This document shows positions 1-5,907 of a DNA stretch of 5,907 nt, in pieces. Made by a program: the position numbers and the translations under genes. The notes beneath the pieces are model-generated. The model made no database searches. It saw only the letters and a program-made list of their open reading frames with translations, and was not told where the DNA came from. The stretch's first letter is position 1. Each line of letters opens with the position of its first letter. This stretch comes from Roseiarcus sp043784465 (lineage in GTDB: Bacteria; Pseudomonadota; Alphaproteobacteria; Rhizobiales; Beijerinckiaceae): the NCBI GenBank assembly GCA_043784465.1, contig JAYVYJ010000178.1, positions 1 through 5,907 on the forward strand, given 5' to 3'.

Positions 1-705
1 AAGCCCATGTGGCCGGTAGAAGGCGGCGCGCGGCTGCTTTTGATGATCCACGGCGCATTCTCTTCGACGATGGGCAGCTTGCCCGCCCTCGGGGCGACGG
101 ATGTCGGGACGGCGTTTCTTGACCGCGCGCGACAGCGCCACCAGGCGCGCCTCGGCTTCGATCACTCGACGCTGACGGACGATCCCCCGCGCAACGCCGA
201 GAAGATCGCCAGCGCGCTGGGCGATCTCGTTGCGTCCGCCAGCGGCGCCCTCGACATCGTCGCGTATTCGCGCGGCGGCCTTGTCGCGCGGGTGCTCGCC
301 GAAGGACTTCTGGACCGGCGCGCGCCTGGATTGACGATCGGTCGCGTCATCTTCGTCGGTTGCGCCAATGGCGGAACCGAACTCGCCAACCCCGAGAACT
401 GGCGCTCGCTGATCGATCTGACGACCAATCTCGTGGCGGTCGCCGGCAAGGGTTTGAACTTTCTGGGCCATCCGCTTGCGGGCAAGATCATATCCGAGAG
501 CGTGAAGACGCTGGGCGGGCTCGTTCAGGCGGTCGTCGATTCCGGCGTCGATCCCGATTCGGTGGCGGGCCTCGCGGCGATGCGCCCGCAAAGCGAATTC
601 ATCAAACCGCTTGACGCCGCCGTCGAGACGAGCGCGCCCGCGCATCCCGCCTATTTCGTGGTGGGTTCGCATTTTCAGCCCCGGCTGCTGGGCGGAGAGG
701 GCGCC
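1..705 (+). CDS. N-terminal alpha/beta-hydrolase (lipase-like) module, nucleophile half
   Basis: This segment carries the first half of a serine hydrolase fold. Counting from the ATG at 7, an early strand runs into an oxyanion-loop motif LLMIHGAFSS (residues 11-20). A nucleophile elbow follows, DIVAYSRGGLVAR, with Ser88 in a YSRGG sequence, a variant of GxSxG seen in lipase/PGAP1-like hydrolases. Next come FVGCANGGTELAN (around residues 115-127) and the strand AYFVVGSHFQP (around 217-227). The reading frame stays open to 1143, but after about 705 it turns into Arg/Ala/Pro-rich noise while the true protein continues in the next frame. Such enzymes cleave ester bonds of lipids or other acyl substrates; the substrate here is unknown. 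No signal peptide is visible, so a cytoplasmic location is likely. It resembles hydrolase domains found N-terminal to CHAT in large multidomain proteins, but the family name could not be checked. Confidence 0.75.
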
Positions 706-1340
706 CGCGCGCGGCATTTCCGCAGAGCTTGCGCTGACGCTAGGCCATCTGACGTCAACCGGCGTGATGAAAGAGGCCAACGATCTCGTCGTCGACAATC
801 CCGCCATGCGCAGTTTCGGCGGCCGCGCCGGTCTGTTGCAGACGACGGAACTGTGGTCGGACAACGTGGTCGTCCACCATCTCAACTATTTCCAGCAGCG
901 CGAGGTGGTCCAGGCGCTCGACGCGTTCCTGCTGGCCGACCCTCCGGGACAGGCGCCCATCGTGGTCAGGTCGCTGTCGATCCTCGACGCCGACGAAACC
1001 GTGGCGACGGCGCTGGCGCGCCGCCCCGAGATCGAGACGGCGACGGCGGTGATTCTCGCGCGCGGCGTCCTCAACTATCTCAGGCCCTCACCCGCCTTCC
1101 TGGACGCCATCAGGGCGGCGAGGCCGACGCTGTCGCTGATTGAAGCTCTCGATTTGCACGAAACCGACGCGTCGCCTTCCGGAGAGGCCGTGCCCCACGT
1201 CGTCGGCGCGGACGGCTTCGTTCTGCGGGCGAACGGGCTGCCGGTCGGCGCCATTTTGCCGCTGGGCTCGACGCCGTCCAAGCCCGTGGCGCCGACACCT
1301 TCGCCGCCGTTCGTCAACTTCAGGCAAGGCGGGGTAGGGG
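700..1340 (+). CDS. C-terminal half of the hydrolase module plus proline-rich linker
   Basis: In frame 2 the hydrolase continues: a helix ISAELALTLGHLTSTGVMKEAN, then NDLVVDNPAM, whose Asp is a good catalytic acid candidate, then DNVVVHHLNYFQQ, whose His is a good catalytic base candidate. With the Ser of the preceding segment these complete a Ser-Asp-His triad, so the fold is all present at sequence level. A helical and strand-rich stretch follows (VVRSLSILDADETVATALA; ILARGVLNYLRPSPAFLDAI). A low-complexity linker comes next (LGSTPSKPVAPTPSPPFVNF), leading to the second frame change near 1325-1350. The frame stays open from 611 to 1450, but residues before about 700 and after about 1340 are not part of the real protein. 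After the shift, frame 1 reads DPFSVDRVLRQSFAPPAG, which looks like genuine protein. Confidence 0.65.
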
Positions 1341-1752
1341 AGGCGACCCGTTTTCGGTGGATAGGGTTTTGCGTCAATCGTTCGCGCCGCCCGCGGGAGC
1401 GACGCGAAGCGGGGTGGAGACGCCCGATACGGAGTTCGTCTCGGGCGTGATCGACCCCGCACGCTTGACGGCGCCCAACGCCATCGAATGTCGCTTCAAG
1501 GCCGAGATGCCCCGACCGCGCCGGTTGGTCTCGAAACCCCGGTCAACGTGACGCTGTCGCGCGAGGCGCTGGCGGCGGCCGACGGCCGGCTCTCGGCACA
1601 GGCCGCCGCTTCGGTTCGCGCCGATGCCCGGCTGACGATCGAGCTGACGCCGGCGGCGAATTGCGAGGTGGCGTCGGAGGCGCGCATCGAGGTCGACCCC
1701 CCCCACCCCCGCGCCTGAGAAGAGCGACACCTATGATTTCAAGATTCGCGGC
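1340..1752 (+). CDS. Beta-rich region between hydrolase and CHAT
   Basis: The reconstructed protein here passes through three frames. Frame 1 (to about 1510) gives VDRVLRQSFAPPAG and then DPARLTAPNAIECRFKAEMP. Frame 3 (about 1512-1700) gives PVGLETPVNVTLSREALAAA, SVRADARLTIELTPAANCEV and ASEARIEVDPP. Frame 1 again (after about 1705) gives TPAPEKSDTYDFKIRGVAAG followed by QVSIDVRDGLRRLARMVLQP. Alternating short hydrophobic strands with turn residues suggest a beta-sandwich of Ig-like type, possibly a packing or ligand-binding domain that keeps CHAT inactive. That role is inference, and no named family is assigned. Both frame changes inside this region sit at C runs (C4 at 1510-1513, C8 at 1697-1704). 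Confidence 0.5.
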
Positions 1753-2976
1753 GTGGCGGCGGGTCCGGCCCAGGTGTCGATCGACGTGCGCGACGGCCTG
1801 CGGCGGCTGGCGCGCATGGTGTTGCAACCCACATTCGTCGCCACGCAGAAGCTCTCCGCCTCCGCGGCCAGCGAGCCGGAGAAACCCATCGTCACGTTGC
1901 GCATCTACGAAATCCCGGTTGGACAGGATTTCGTGCTGAACTTCGAACTGGAGTCGCAAGACCTCGGCTTTCTGCTGCAAAGGAGCACTGCGCCTTTCGG
2001 GACGCCACGGGCGGACTACGTCAACGACATGGTCTACGAGCGGCTCGAAGCCGCCAATATCGCCTCGACCCGGGACATCGCACGCATGGACCTTGTGCTG
2101 ACGGCGGCCCTGAGGCCGCTCTATAAGGCTTTGGTTCCTCTGGAAATACGTGCCAAGCTTTGGGAGCATCGCAACGACATCGGTTGCATCCAGGTCATCT
2201 CCAGCGAGCCGTTCATTCCGTGGGAGCTGATGAAGTTGATCGAACCCGGCAAACAGCTCGCGCTGGACGTTCCCTATCTGGCTGAACAGGGGCTTGTACG
2301 CTGGATCGCCAACGCCGGCCTCGCGCCCGCCACGCTCTATCAGCGCAAGGACGCCAGCCACTACGTGATCCCCGAATACCTCGACCCGCGTCTCAAGCTC
2401 GACGGACTGGTGAAAGAACACGACATGCTAATTCGCGATCTGGCGGCGACCCCGGCCCCGGTCGACGGGGTAACCCTCTCCTATTTTCTTCGCGCGGGCG
2501 CCTTCGATCTATGGCACTTCGCCTGCCACGGCGACGCCTCCATTAGCGGCGTCTATGACGCGAGCCTGGAATTGCAGGATCGTTCGGTCGATAAGGGCGC
2601 GAGCTTCCAGCGCGACAGGTTCGGCGTGACCGAGGTCGAGGCCTACGCCGATTTCTCGCGCCGCGCGCCGCGCCGCCCGCTGGTGTTCGTCAACGCGTGC
2701 CGCACGGGCCAGAGCGGCAAGGCGCTGGTGGGGACGGGCGGCATGGCGCAAGCCTTCGTGAAATGCGGCGCCGGCGCGGTCGTGGCGGCCGCATGGTCGA
2801 TCACCGACCAACCCGCCTGCACCTTCGCCGATAATTTCTATCAAGCGCTGCTGGGCGGCGCTTCGCTCGAAAAGGCGGTGCGACAGGCGCGAGCGGCGGC
2901 GCGCACGCCGGGCGCCCCGACATGGCTAGCCTACACCGTCTACGGACATCCCTACGCCCGGCTGGCGAGAGATTGA
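1753..2976 (+). CDS. CHAT domain (caspase-like cysteine protease) module
   Basis: CHAT domains are clan CD cysteine peptidases related to caspases and separase. Counting from the in-frame GTG at 1753 (407 residues to the stop), the N-terminal part of the fold shows SSEPFIPWELMKL with the typical PWEL element at residues 156-159. The catalytic His is His259 in FDLWHFACHGD (codon 2527-2529). The catalytic Cys is Cys316 in LVFVNACRTGQSG (codon 2698-2700). The tail, AWSITDQPACTFADNFYQAL followed by a helix and TWLAYTVYGHP, is the usual CHAT ending. Both dyad residues are intact, so the protease should be active if translated. GTG 1753 is unlikely to be the natural start, since the frame joins the upstream beta-rich and hydrolase modules through the C8 tract at 1697-1704. 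Known CHAT proteases act in programmed cell death and immunity, for example with type III-E CRISPR or with gasdermins; no such partner is seen here. Confidence 0.9.
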   Translation: MAAGPAQVSIDVRDGLRRLARMVLQPTFVATQKLSASAASEPEKPIVTLRIYEIPVGQDFVLNFELESQDLGFLLQRSTAPFGTPRADYVNDMVYERLEAANIASTRDIARMDLVLTAALRPLYKALVPLEIRAKLWEHRNDIGCIQVISSEPFIPWELMKLIEPGKQLALDVPYLAEQGLVRWIANAGLAPATLYQRKDASHYVIPEYLDPRLKLDGLVKEHDMLIRDLAATPAPVDGVTLSYFLRAGAFDLWHFACHGDASISGVYDASLELQDRSVDKGASFQRDRFGVTEVEAYADFSRRAPRRPLVFVNACRTGQSGKALVGTGGMAQAFVKCGAGAVVAAAWSITDQPACTFADNFYQALLGGASLEKAVRQARAAARTPGAPTWLAYTVYGHPYARLARD

Positions 2977-3101
2977 AGGCGCGCCGTCCGAACTCATACA
3001 ATCAACCGAGGTCAGGCTTGACCGGCGATGTTTTAGCACACGTGCGTGGCGACGAGGGCCGCTAGCAACGATGGACGAGCGCAAGATGACGCCATCTGAA
3101 G
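2977..3101. other. Short convergent intergenic gap
   Basis: The gap between the CHAT stop and the stop of the minus-strand remnant. It holds a small inverted repeat, GGTCA-ggct-TGACC at 3010-3023, with no T-run on either side. It could be a weak shared terminator, but the stem is only 5 bp. Nothing else was recognised. Confidence 0.4.
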
Positions 3102-3565
3102 TCAGAGCCAATCATTTTTCATCGGCTCCCCCGTCAGCGCCCGCGCAACGAAGCTATCCAGCCTCGCCGCACTCATCGGTAGACCCGTCGTCGTCAGCGT
3201 TCCAAACATCGACTGCGGCGTCAGACCCGTCGGCGTCGTCGGCGTCGGCGCGGTCACGCCGATGGGCGCGGCAAGGCGCAGGATATTGGGCGATCTGGGG
3301 TCAATTGGATGGGACGGGGGCGAGAACTCTCCTGTGATGAACTGCCCATCGTCGAAGTTCCTTTTGCGGTTTCGAGCTTTGCGTTCAGCGTGATGCCTGC
3401 GCAGGCGACGAGCGGGTTGAGGTCTTGAACGCCGGTCGCTTGCGTCCCCAGCGTCGGCGAACGCAATGCGCTGAAGAGGCTTTTTGAACCGTCGCGCGAA
3501 ATGGCCGTCGCAAGGAAATTGTCGAAGCCGCAGGCGTCCACGCTGCGTTGCGGAATGGCGTCCAT
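3102..3565 (-). pseudogene. Frameshifted hypothetical protein of about 154 residues
   Basis: Reading the minus strand from an ATG at 3565 gives MDAIPQRSVDACGFDNFLAT and then SLFSALRSPTLGTQATGVQD, reaching LNAKLETAK near 3365. The frame then loses sense, but another minus frame continues as NFDDGQFITGEFSPPSHP. It runs on through ILRLAAPIGVTAPTPTTPTG to GLPMSAARLDSFVARALTGE, PMKNDWL and a TGA at 3102-3104. Adding one A to the A4 run (plus-strand T4 at 3362-3365) joins the halves as ETAKRNFDDGQF, and the total then becomes 155 codons including the stop. A GAAGG sits four bases before the ATG, a possible ribosome site, although the frame is also open upstream. The product is soluble-looking and Thr/Pro-rich near its end; the family is not recognised. 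It converges on the CHAT gene, whose stop lies about 125 bases away. Confidence 0.5.
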
Positions 3566-3951
3566 CGAACCTTCGTCAGGCGGGGCGGCGCAGTCGCCGA
3601 TCGATTTCGAGGCGGCGGGGTGCGGCGGACGCGGCAAGGACGGCGTCTCCTGCGGGACCGCCGCGATACCAGCGTCAGATGCGTCTTGTTGGCTCGCTTT
3701 TCGGCGAGGGTGTGCAAGTGTATCGTCTGGGTCAACCTTCCCGCGCCGGCCTGGGGCGAACTCGGCGTGCGGCGCGACCAACCGGACCAAGCCTAGCCTT
3801 CTGCCGCTGGGCGGTCTCGTTGCAGCCGACTTGCGTGCGTTCAACATCGCGATGAACAGACGGTTCTCGCGTCCGGGAGGGGAAGGATGGGAGTAAAACA
3901 AACTGTTTTGCTTGTTCATCTTCGCGCCGCAAGCCGCTCTGAAAAGCTCGC
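3566..3951. other. No intact gene recognised; possible decayed coding sequence
   Basis: Both strands have open frames of 80-130 codons here, but they are Arg/Pro/Ala-rich and none shows a recognisable domain. Two minus-strand frames contain short stretches that look more protein-like (HLHTLAEKRANKTHLTL near 3680-3720; ASDAGIAAVPQETPSLP near 3640-3690). These could be upstream parts of the remnant at 3102-3565 with further indels, but this cannot be shown. The stretch 3890-3915 is AT-richer and carries the inverted repeat AAAACA-aac-TGTTTT (3895-3909), which could be part of a regulatory region. Confidence 0.3.
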
Positions 3952-4166
3952 ATGCGCAAATTCGCGATCGCAGCGATACTTCTGAGTTGAAGCGCGACTT
4001 CGGGGCATGATCCGCCGACCGCAACGCCTTCAACCAAAAGCGTGCCGAGCAAACCCCTGCAACCCCAAACGAGTCTTGGCGGCGTGCCTATGTCCAGGGA
4101 ATTCCGCCGGCCTACGCCGTCTCGACGTTTCATCCGGCCAGGCAGGAGATGAAGCGGCGGCGTTGA
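3952..4166 (+). pseudogene. Possible broken small exported protein
   Basis: From the ATG at 3952 the plus strand reads MRKFAIAAILLS, a short basic-then-hydrophobic start typical of a signal peptide, followed at once by a TGA at 3988-3990. The same frame continues beyond the stop as SATSGHDPPTATPSTKSVPS, a plausible continuation of a signal peptide and a Pro/Thr/Ser-rich segment. The neighbouring frame (open 4011-4166) reads NAFNQKRAEQTPATP, then SWRRAYVQGIPPAYAVSTFH and ends QEMKRRR before TGA 4164-4166. It has higher G+C at third codon positions than the other plus frames, as real genes here should. A small secreted protein of about 65-70 residues with one or two indels would explain both observations. 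The family is unknown, there is no strong ribosome site, and confidence is low. Confidence 0.25.
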
Positions 4167-4280
4167 CCTTTAGCCTTCGCCCCCGGCGGCCTTAAAAAAG
4201 ACGGACATCTGGCGCGCTCGACCTTGGCCCCTCCTCCCGCAAAAGTTCGGGCGATGGTCTTGGCCTTGAGCAGTTCATGA

Positions 4281-5462
4281 TTATTGCCCGCGCTTGAACG
4301 GCAGGCCGGCCTCGTAGTCGGCGATCTGCTCGTCCACCGCCTCACGTTCACGCACGAGATAGTCGCGCACGGCGCGCTGAAACCGGGCGTCGGCGAATTC
4401 ATGCGCGGAATGGGTCGGCACGGGACGGTAGCCGCGTGCGAGCTTGTGCTCGCCCTGCGCGCCCGCTTCGACGCGCGCATATTTGTGGCGAATGGCGTAT
4501 TCGATGGCCTGATAATAGCAGACCTCGAAATGCAGGAACGGGCGCTCCTCGACAGCGCCCCAGTTGCGGCCATAGACGGCGTCGTCGCCCAGAAAGTTGA
4601 TCGCGCCCGCGATGTGGCGCCCGCCGCGCTTGGCCATGACCAGCAGGACGCGGTCGGCCATCGTGGCGCCTATCTCGTCGAAAAAGGCGCGCGTCAGATA
4701 GGGGCGGCCCCATTTGCGCGCGCCGGTGTCCATGTAGAACTTGAAGAAAGAGTCCCAATGACCGCTTTCGATATCGGCGCCGGTCAAAAGGTCGATCGTT
4801 ACGTCGTCGCCCAGCGCGTCGCGCCGTTCGCGCCGGATCGCCTTGCGCTTGCGCGAGGCGAGCGCTTCCAGGAAAGCGTCGAAATCGGCATAGCCTTCGT
4901 TGAAAAAGTGGAATTGCTCTCCCGTGCGCTGCGCAAAACCCGCCGCGCCCAGCGCCTCGGCTTCTGCGGCGTCCGCGAAGGTGACATGCACCGAAGAGGC
5001 TTCCACGGCGTCGCGCAATCCCCGCAGAGCGCCGATCAGCGAGTCGCGCGCGCCTTCGGGCGCGTCCGCCGCGACCAACAGGCGCCGCCCCGTTACCGGC
5101 GTGAACGGCGCAGCGACCTGAAGCTTGGGATAATAGCTGCCCCCGGCGCCTTCGTAGGCCTGCGCCCAGGAATGGTCGAACACATATTCGCCCATGCTGT
5201 GGCTCTTCACATAGGCCGGCGCACAGGCGACCAGCCGTCCGCTCTCGTCCTCGACCAGCACATGCGCAGGGGTCCAGCCCGAGCGCCCGCCTACCGAGCG
5301 CGAACGCTCCAGCGCGCTCAGGAACGCGTGGCTGACGAAAGGATTGTGCCGTTCGCCCGTGCGCAGTCGCTCGCCGACGCCCGGCGGGTTGGCGCAGGCG
5401 TCCCACGCGTCGGCGGCGACGCGGTCGAGCGAGGGGATCGTGCGGGCCTTGATGGAAGACAT
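4281..5462 (-). CDS. FemAB/GNAT-like acyltransferase family protein (DUF482 type)
   Basis: An intact 393-residue protein, within the usual size of this family. The start chosen is ATG 5462 (MSSIKARTIPSLDRV), because family-like sequence begins there; the frame is open upstream to an ATG at 5609, but those 49 residues look non-conserved. Signature motifs: HNPFVSHAFLSALE (residues 39-52), GEYVFDHSWAQAYE (91-104), YYPKLQVAAPFTPVTG (110-125), SFFKFYMDTGARKWGRPYLT (238-257), INFLGDDAVYGRNWGAVEER (288-307), FLHFEVCYYQAIEYAI (309-324) and EAGAQGEHKLARGYRPVPTH (332-351). These are characteristic of the DUF482 family, related to FemAB peptidoglycan aminoacyl-transferases and the GNAT fold. The reaction has not been defined for this protein; acyl or aminoacyl transfer is inferred from the fold. 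There is no signal peptide or membrane segment, so it is likely cytoplasmic. It appears to stand alone: its 3' side faces the decayed region, with no clear terminator. Confidence 0.93.
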   Translation of the reverse strand: MSSIKARTIPSLDRVAADAWDACANPPGVGERLRTGERHNPFVSHAFLSALERSRSVGGRSGWTPAHVLVEDESGRLVACAPAYVKSHSMGEYVFDHSWAQAYEGAGGSYYPKLQVAAPFTPVTGRRLLVAADAPEGARDSLIGALRGLRDAVEASSVHVTFADAAEAEALGAAGFAQRTGEQFHFFNEGYADFDAFLEALASRKRKAIRRERRDALGDDVTIDLLTGADIESGHWDSFFKFYMDTGARKWGRPYLTRAFFDEIGATMADRVLLVMAKRGGRHIAGAINFLGDDAVYGRNWGAVEERPFLHFEVCYYQAIEYAIRHKYARVEAGAQGEHKLARGYRPVPTHSAHEFADARFQRAVRDYLVREREAVDEQIADYEAGLPFKRGQ

Positions 5463-5636
5463 GGGGCTTTCAAAGACTGATACGCGCGCCGCGCCACGTC
5501 CGATCATGTAGCCGCTCGCGCATCCCGAAGCACCGTCCCAAACTCGCTTCAGCGACGCCAAAAGGGCCGACCCGACGCCGGGCCGGCCCCCATTACGTTG
5601 CGCGGTCATCGGCGTCCCCGCCTGTACCGCAAAGCA

Positions 5637-5665
5637 AGTGTAATCTCCTGACGAAACAAGAGCAA
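5637..5665 (-). promoter_or_regulatory. Possible sigma70-type promoter for the acyltransferase gene
   Basis: On the minus strand, TTGCTC (5660-5665) and TACACT (5637-5642) are separated by exactly 17 bases in an AT-rich island within GC-rich surroundings. They match the -35 and -10 consensus at 3 and 4 of 6 positions. Transcription would begin near 5630, leaving a leader of about 170 bases to the preferred ATG at 5462, or about 20 bases to the alternative ATG at 5609. Confidence 0.3.
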
Positions 5666-5677
5666 ATACAAAACAAA

Positions 5678-5760
5678 GGCATTATGTTGCCCCAAATATC
5701 CCGCAGGGGGTGCGGGGCTCATGAATCCCCTCATTTTCGCGAGGACTCATAATTGCCCCC
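5678..5760 (-). repeat. Block of three imperfect repeats with a hairpin
   Basis: On the minus strand a motif recurs three times: GGGGCAATTATGAGTCC (5743-5759), GGGGATTCATGAGCC (5716-5730) and GGGGCAACATAATGCC (5678-5693). Between the last two copies lies a perfect 6-bp hairpin, CCCGCA-GGGGG-TGCGGG on the plus strand (5700-5716). The block starts where the dihydrouridine synthase reading ends. It could be the end of an insertion element with subterminal transposase-binding repeats, a small non-autonomous element or a regulatory array. No transposase is present and no element family is assigned. Confidence 0.4.
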
Positions 5761-5907
5761 TGAAAGCCCTGTGCCCGCGTGCGGCCATGAATCGTAATGG
5801 CCGCCACGCCGACGCTTTCAAAACGGCGAGCCAACTGCGGCGACGCGATGTTGTCGCGATCCCAGCCGAGGCGCATCTTCACTGTGACCGGGATGCTCAC
5901 CGCCGCG
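5682..5907 (-). pseudogene. tRNA-dihydrouridine synthase (Dus) fragment, 3'-truncated
   Basis: Dus enzymes reduce uridine to dihydrouridine in tRNA using FMN and NAD(P)H. The minus strand enters the window at 5907 and reads AAVSIPVTVKMRLGWDRDN, then SPQLARRFESVGVAAITIHG and RTRAQGFQG. The VKMRLGW element and the HGRTRxQ element are family hallmarks of the flavin/tRNA-binding core; the catalytic Cys would lie outside the window. After GFQGA the family sequence stops: the next residues (IMSPRENEGIHEPRTPCGIF) do not resemble the expected Dus continuation into the next strand and the NGD motif, and none of the other minus frames restores it. The chimeric frame ends at a TAA at 5682-5684. The gene is therefore cut near 5752 by an insertion, deletion or assembly junction. 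Which Dus subfamily it belongs to cannot be settled from this piece. Confidence 0.8.

Larger units (their letters stand above)
1..2976 (+). pseudogene. Frameshifted alpha/beta-hydrolase-CHAT protease fusion gene
   Basis: One gene of about 990 codons, continuous in sense but written in five consecutive frame segments (frames 1, 2, 1, 3, 1). In order it encodes a serine alpha/beta-hydrolase, a proline-rich linker, a beta-rich region and a CHAT protease ending at a TGA at 2974-2976. The frame changes lie near 690-710, 1325-1350, 1510-1513 and 1697-1704 and cancel out, so the CHAT part is back in the frame of the hydrolase start. One more C at 1510-1513 and one fewer C in the C8 run at 1697-1704 give seamless readings (KAEMPPTAPVGLETP; VDPPTPAPEKSDTYDF). 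This suggests sequencing indels or very recent decay rather than four separate genes. The frame is open to base 1 (Lys-Pro before the ATG at 7), so the true start may lie outside the window. Fusion of a hydrolase with CHAT suggests a two-enzyme effector; that role is inference. Confidence 0.8.

Noticed and set aside
1543..2421. 292-codon minus-strand frame opposite the CHAT gene
   Set aside because: Mirror frame of the convincing plus-strand CHAT coding region, with no family motif.
3010..3023. Hairpin GGTCA-ggct-TGACC as a terminator of the CHAT gene
   Set aside because: Only 5 bp of stem and no T-run follows on either strand, so it is not called as a terminator.
3180..3260. GTCGTCGGCGTCGGCG-like low-complexity stretch as a tandem repeat
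   Set aside because: Explained by Thr/Pro codon runs (PTPTTPTG) in the minus-strand remnant, without a regular repeat unit.
3484..3896. Plus-strand frames of 80-130 codons
   Set aside because: Arg-rich translations without domains; in 3484-3565 they oppose the better minus-strand reading.
3895..3909. Inverted repeat AAAACA-aac-TGTTTT as an operator
   Set aside because: Short, AT-only arms can occur by chance, and no intact gene nearby would use it.
4194..4240. T-run on the minus strand downstream of the acyltransferase (AAAAAA at about 4194-4199 on plus) as an intrinsic terminator
   Set aside because: No stable GC stem lies immediately before the T-run; the nearest stem (CCCG/CGGG) is 4 bp and too far away.
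4399..5406. 335-codon minus-strand frame overlapping the acyltransferase
   Set aside because: Arg/Gly/Ala-rich translation typical of a shifted frame; no domain.
4284..5480. 398-codon open frame on the plus strand opposite the acyltransferase gene
   Set aside because: It is a mirror frame of a GC-rich gene; the minus-strand reading has clear family motifs and this one has none.
1..5907. CRISPR array, tRNA or rRNA genes
   Set aside because: No regularly spaced repeats, cloverleaf-like segments or rRNA-like conserved stretches were seen on either strand.

Overview
The window is GC-rich (roughly two thirds G+C by eye), and its clear proteins look proteobacterial. The FemAB-like acyltransferase and the style of the dihydrouridine synthase fit an alphaproteobacterium, perhaps of the Hyphomicrobiales, but the genus cannot be fixed from this sequence. 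No rRNA, tRNA, CRISPR array or transposase gene was found.

Layout. (1) Bases 1-2976, plus strand: one large gene, open at the left edge. It encodes a serine alpha/beta-hydrolase (lipase-like) module, a proline-rich linker, a beta-rich region with no recognised family, and a C-terminal CHAT caspase-like protease with an intact His/Cys dyad. As written, the gene is broken by four single-base frame changes (near 690-710, 1325-1350, 1510-1513 and 1697-1704). These cancel out, and at least two fall in C runs where changing the run by one base restores a sensible protein. They are either sequencing indels or early decay. (2) Bases 2977-4280: poor in intact genes. The minus strand holds a convincing but frameshifted protein of about 154 residues ending at 3102. 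The plus strand at 3952-4166 holds a possible broken small exported protein. (3) Bases 4281-5462, minus strand: an intact 393-residue FemAB/GNAT-like protein (DUF482 type), with a possible promoter at 5637-5665. (4) Bases 5682-5907, minus strand: a piece of a tRNA-dihydrouridine synthase, cut by the right edge and abruptly losing homology near 5752, where it meets a short block of imperfect repeats and a hairpin.

How the parts relate. The hydrolase-CHAT protein is the most interesting item: two enzymes in one chain, of the kind expected of a conflict or immune-type effector, where a protease and a lipase/esterase could be deployed together. No sensor, nucleic-acid-guided partner or gasdermin gene is visible next to it, so the trigger and substrate are unknown. 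The acyltransferase and the dus fragment look like ordinary chromosomal genes and show no sequence link to the CHAT gene. The clustering of frame changes and the abrupt dus junction mean that either this is a decaying, rearranged stretch or the assembly carries uncorrected homopolymer errors.
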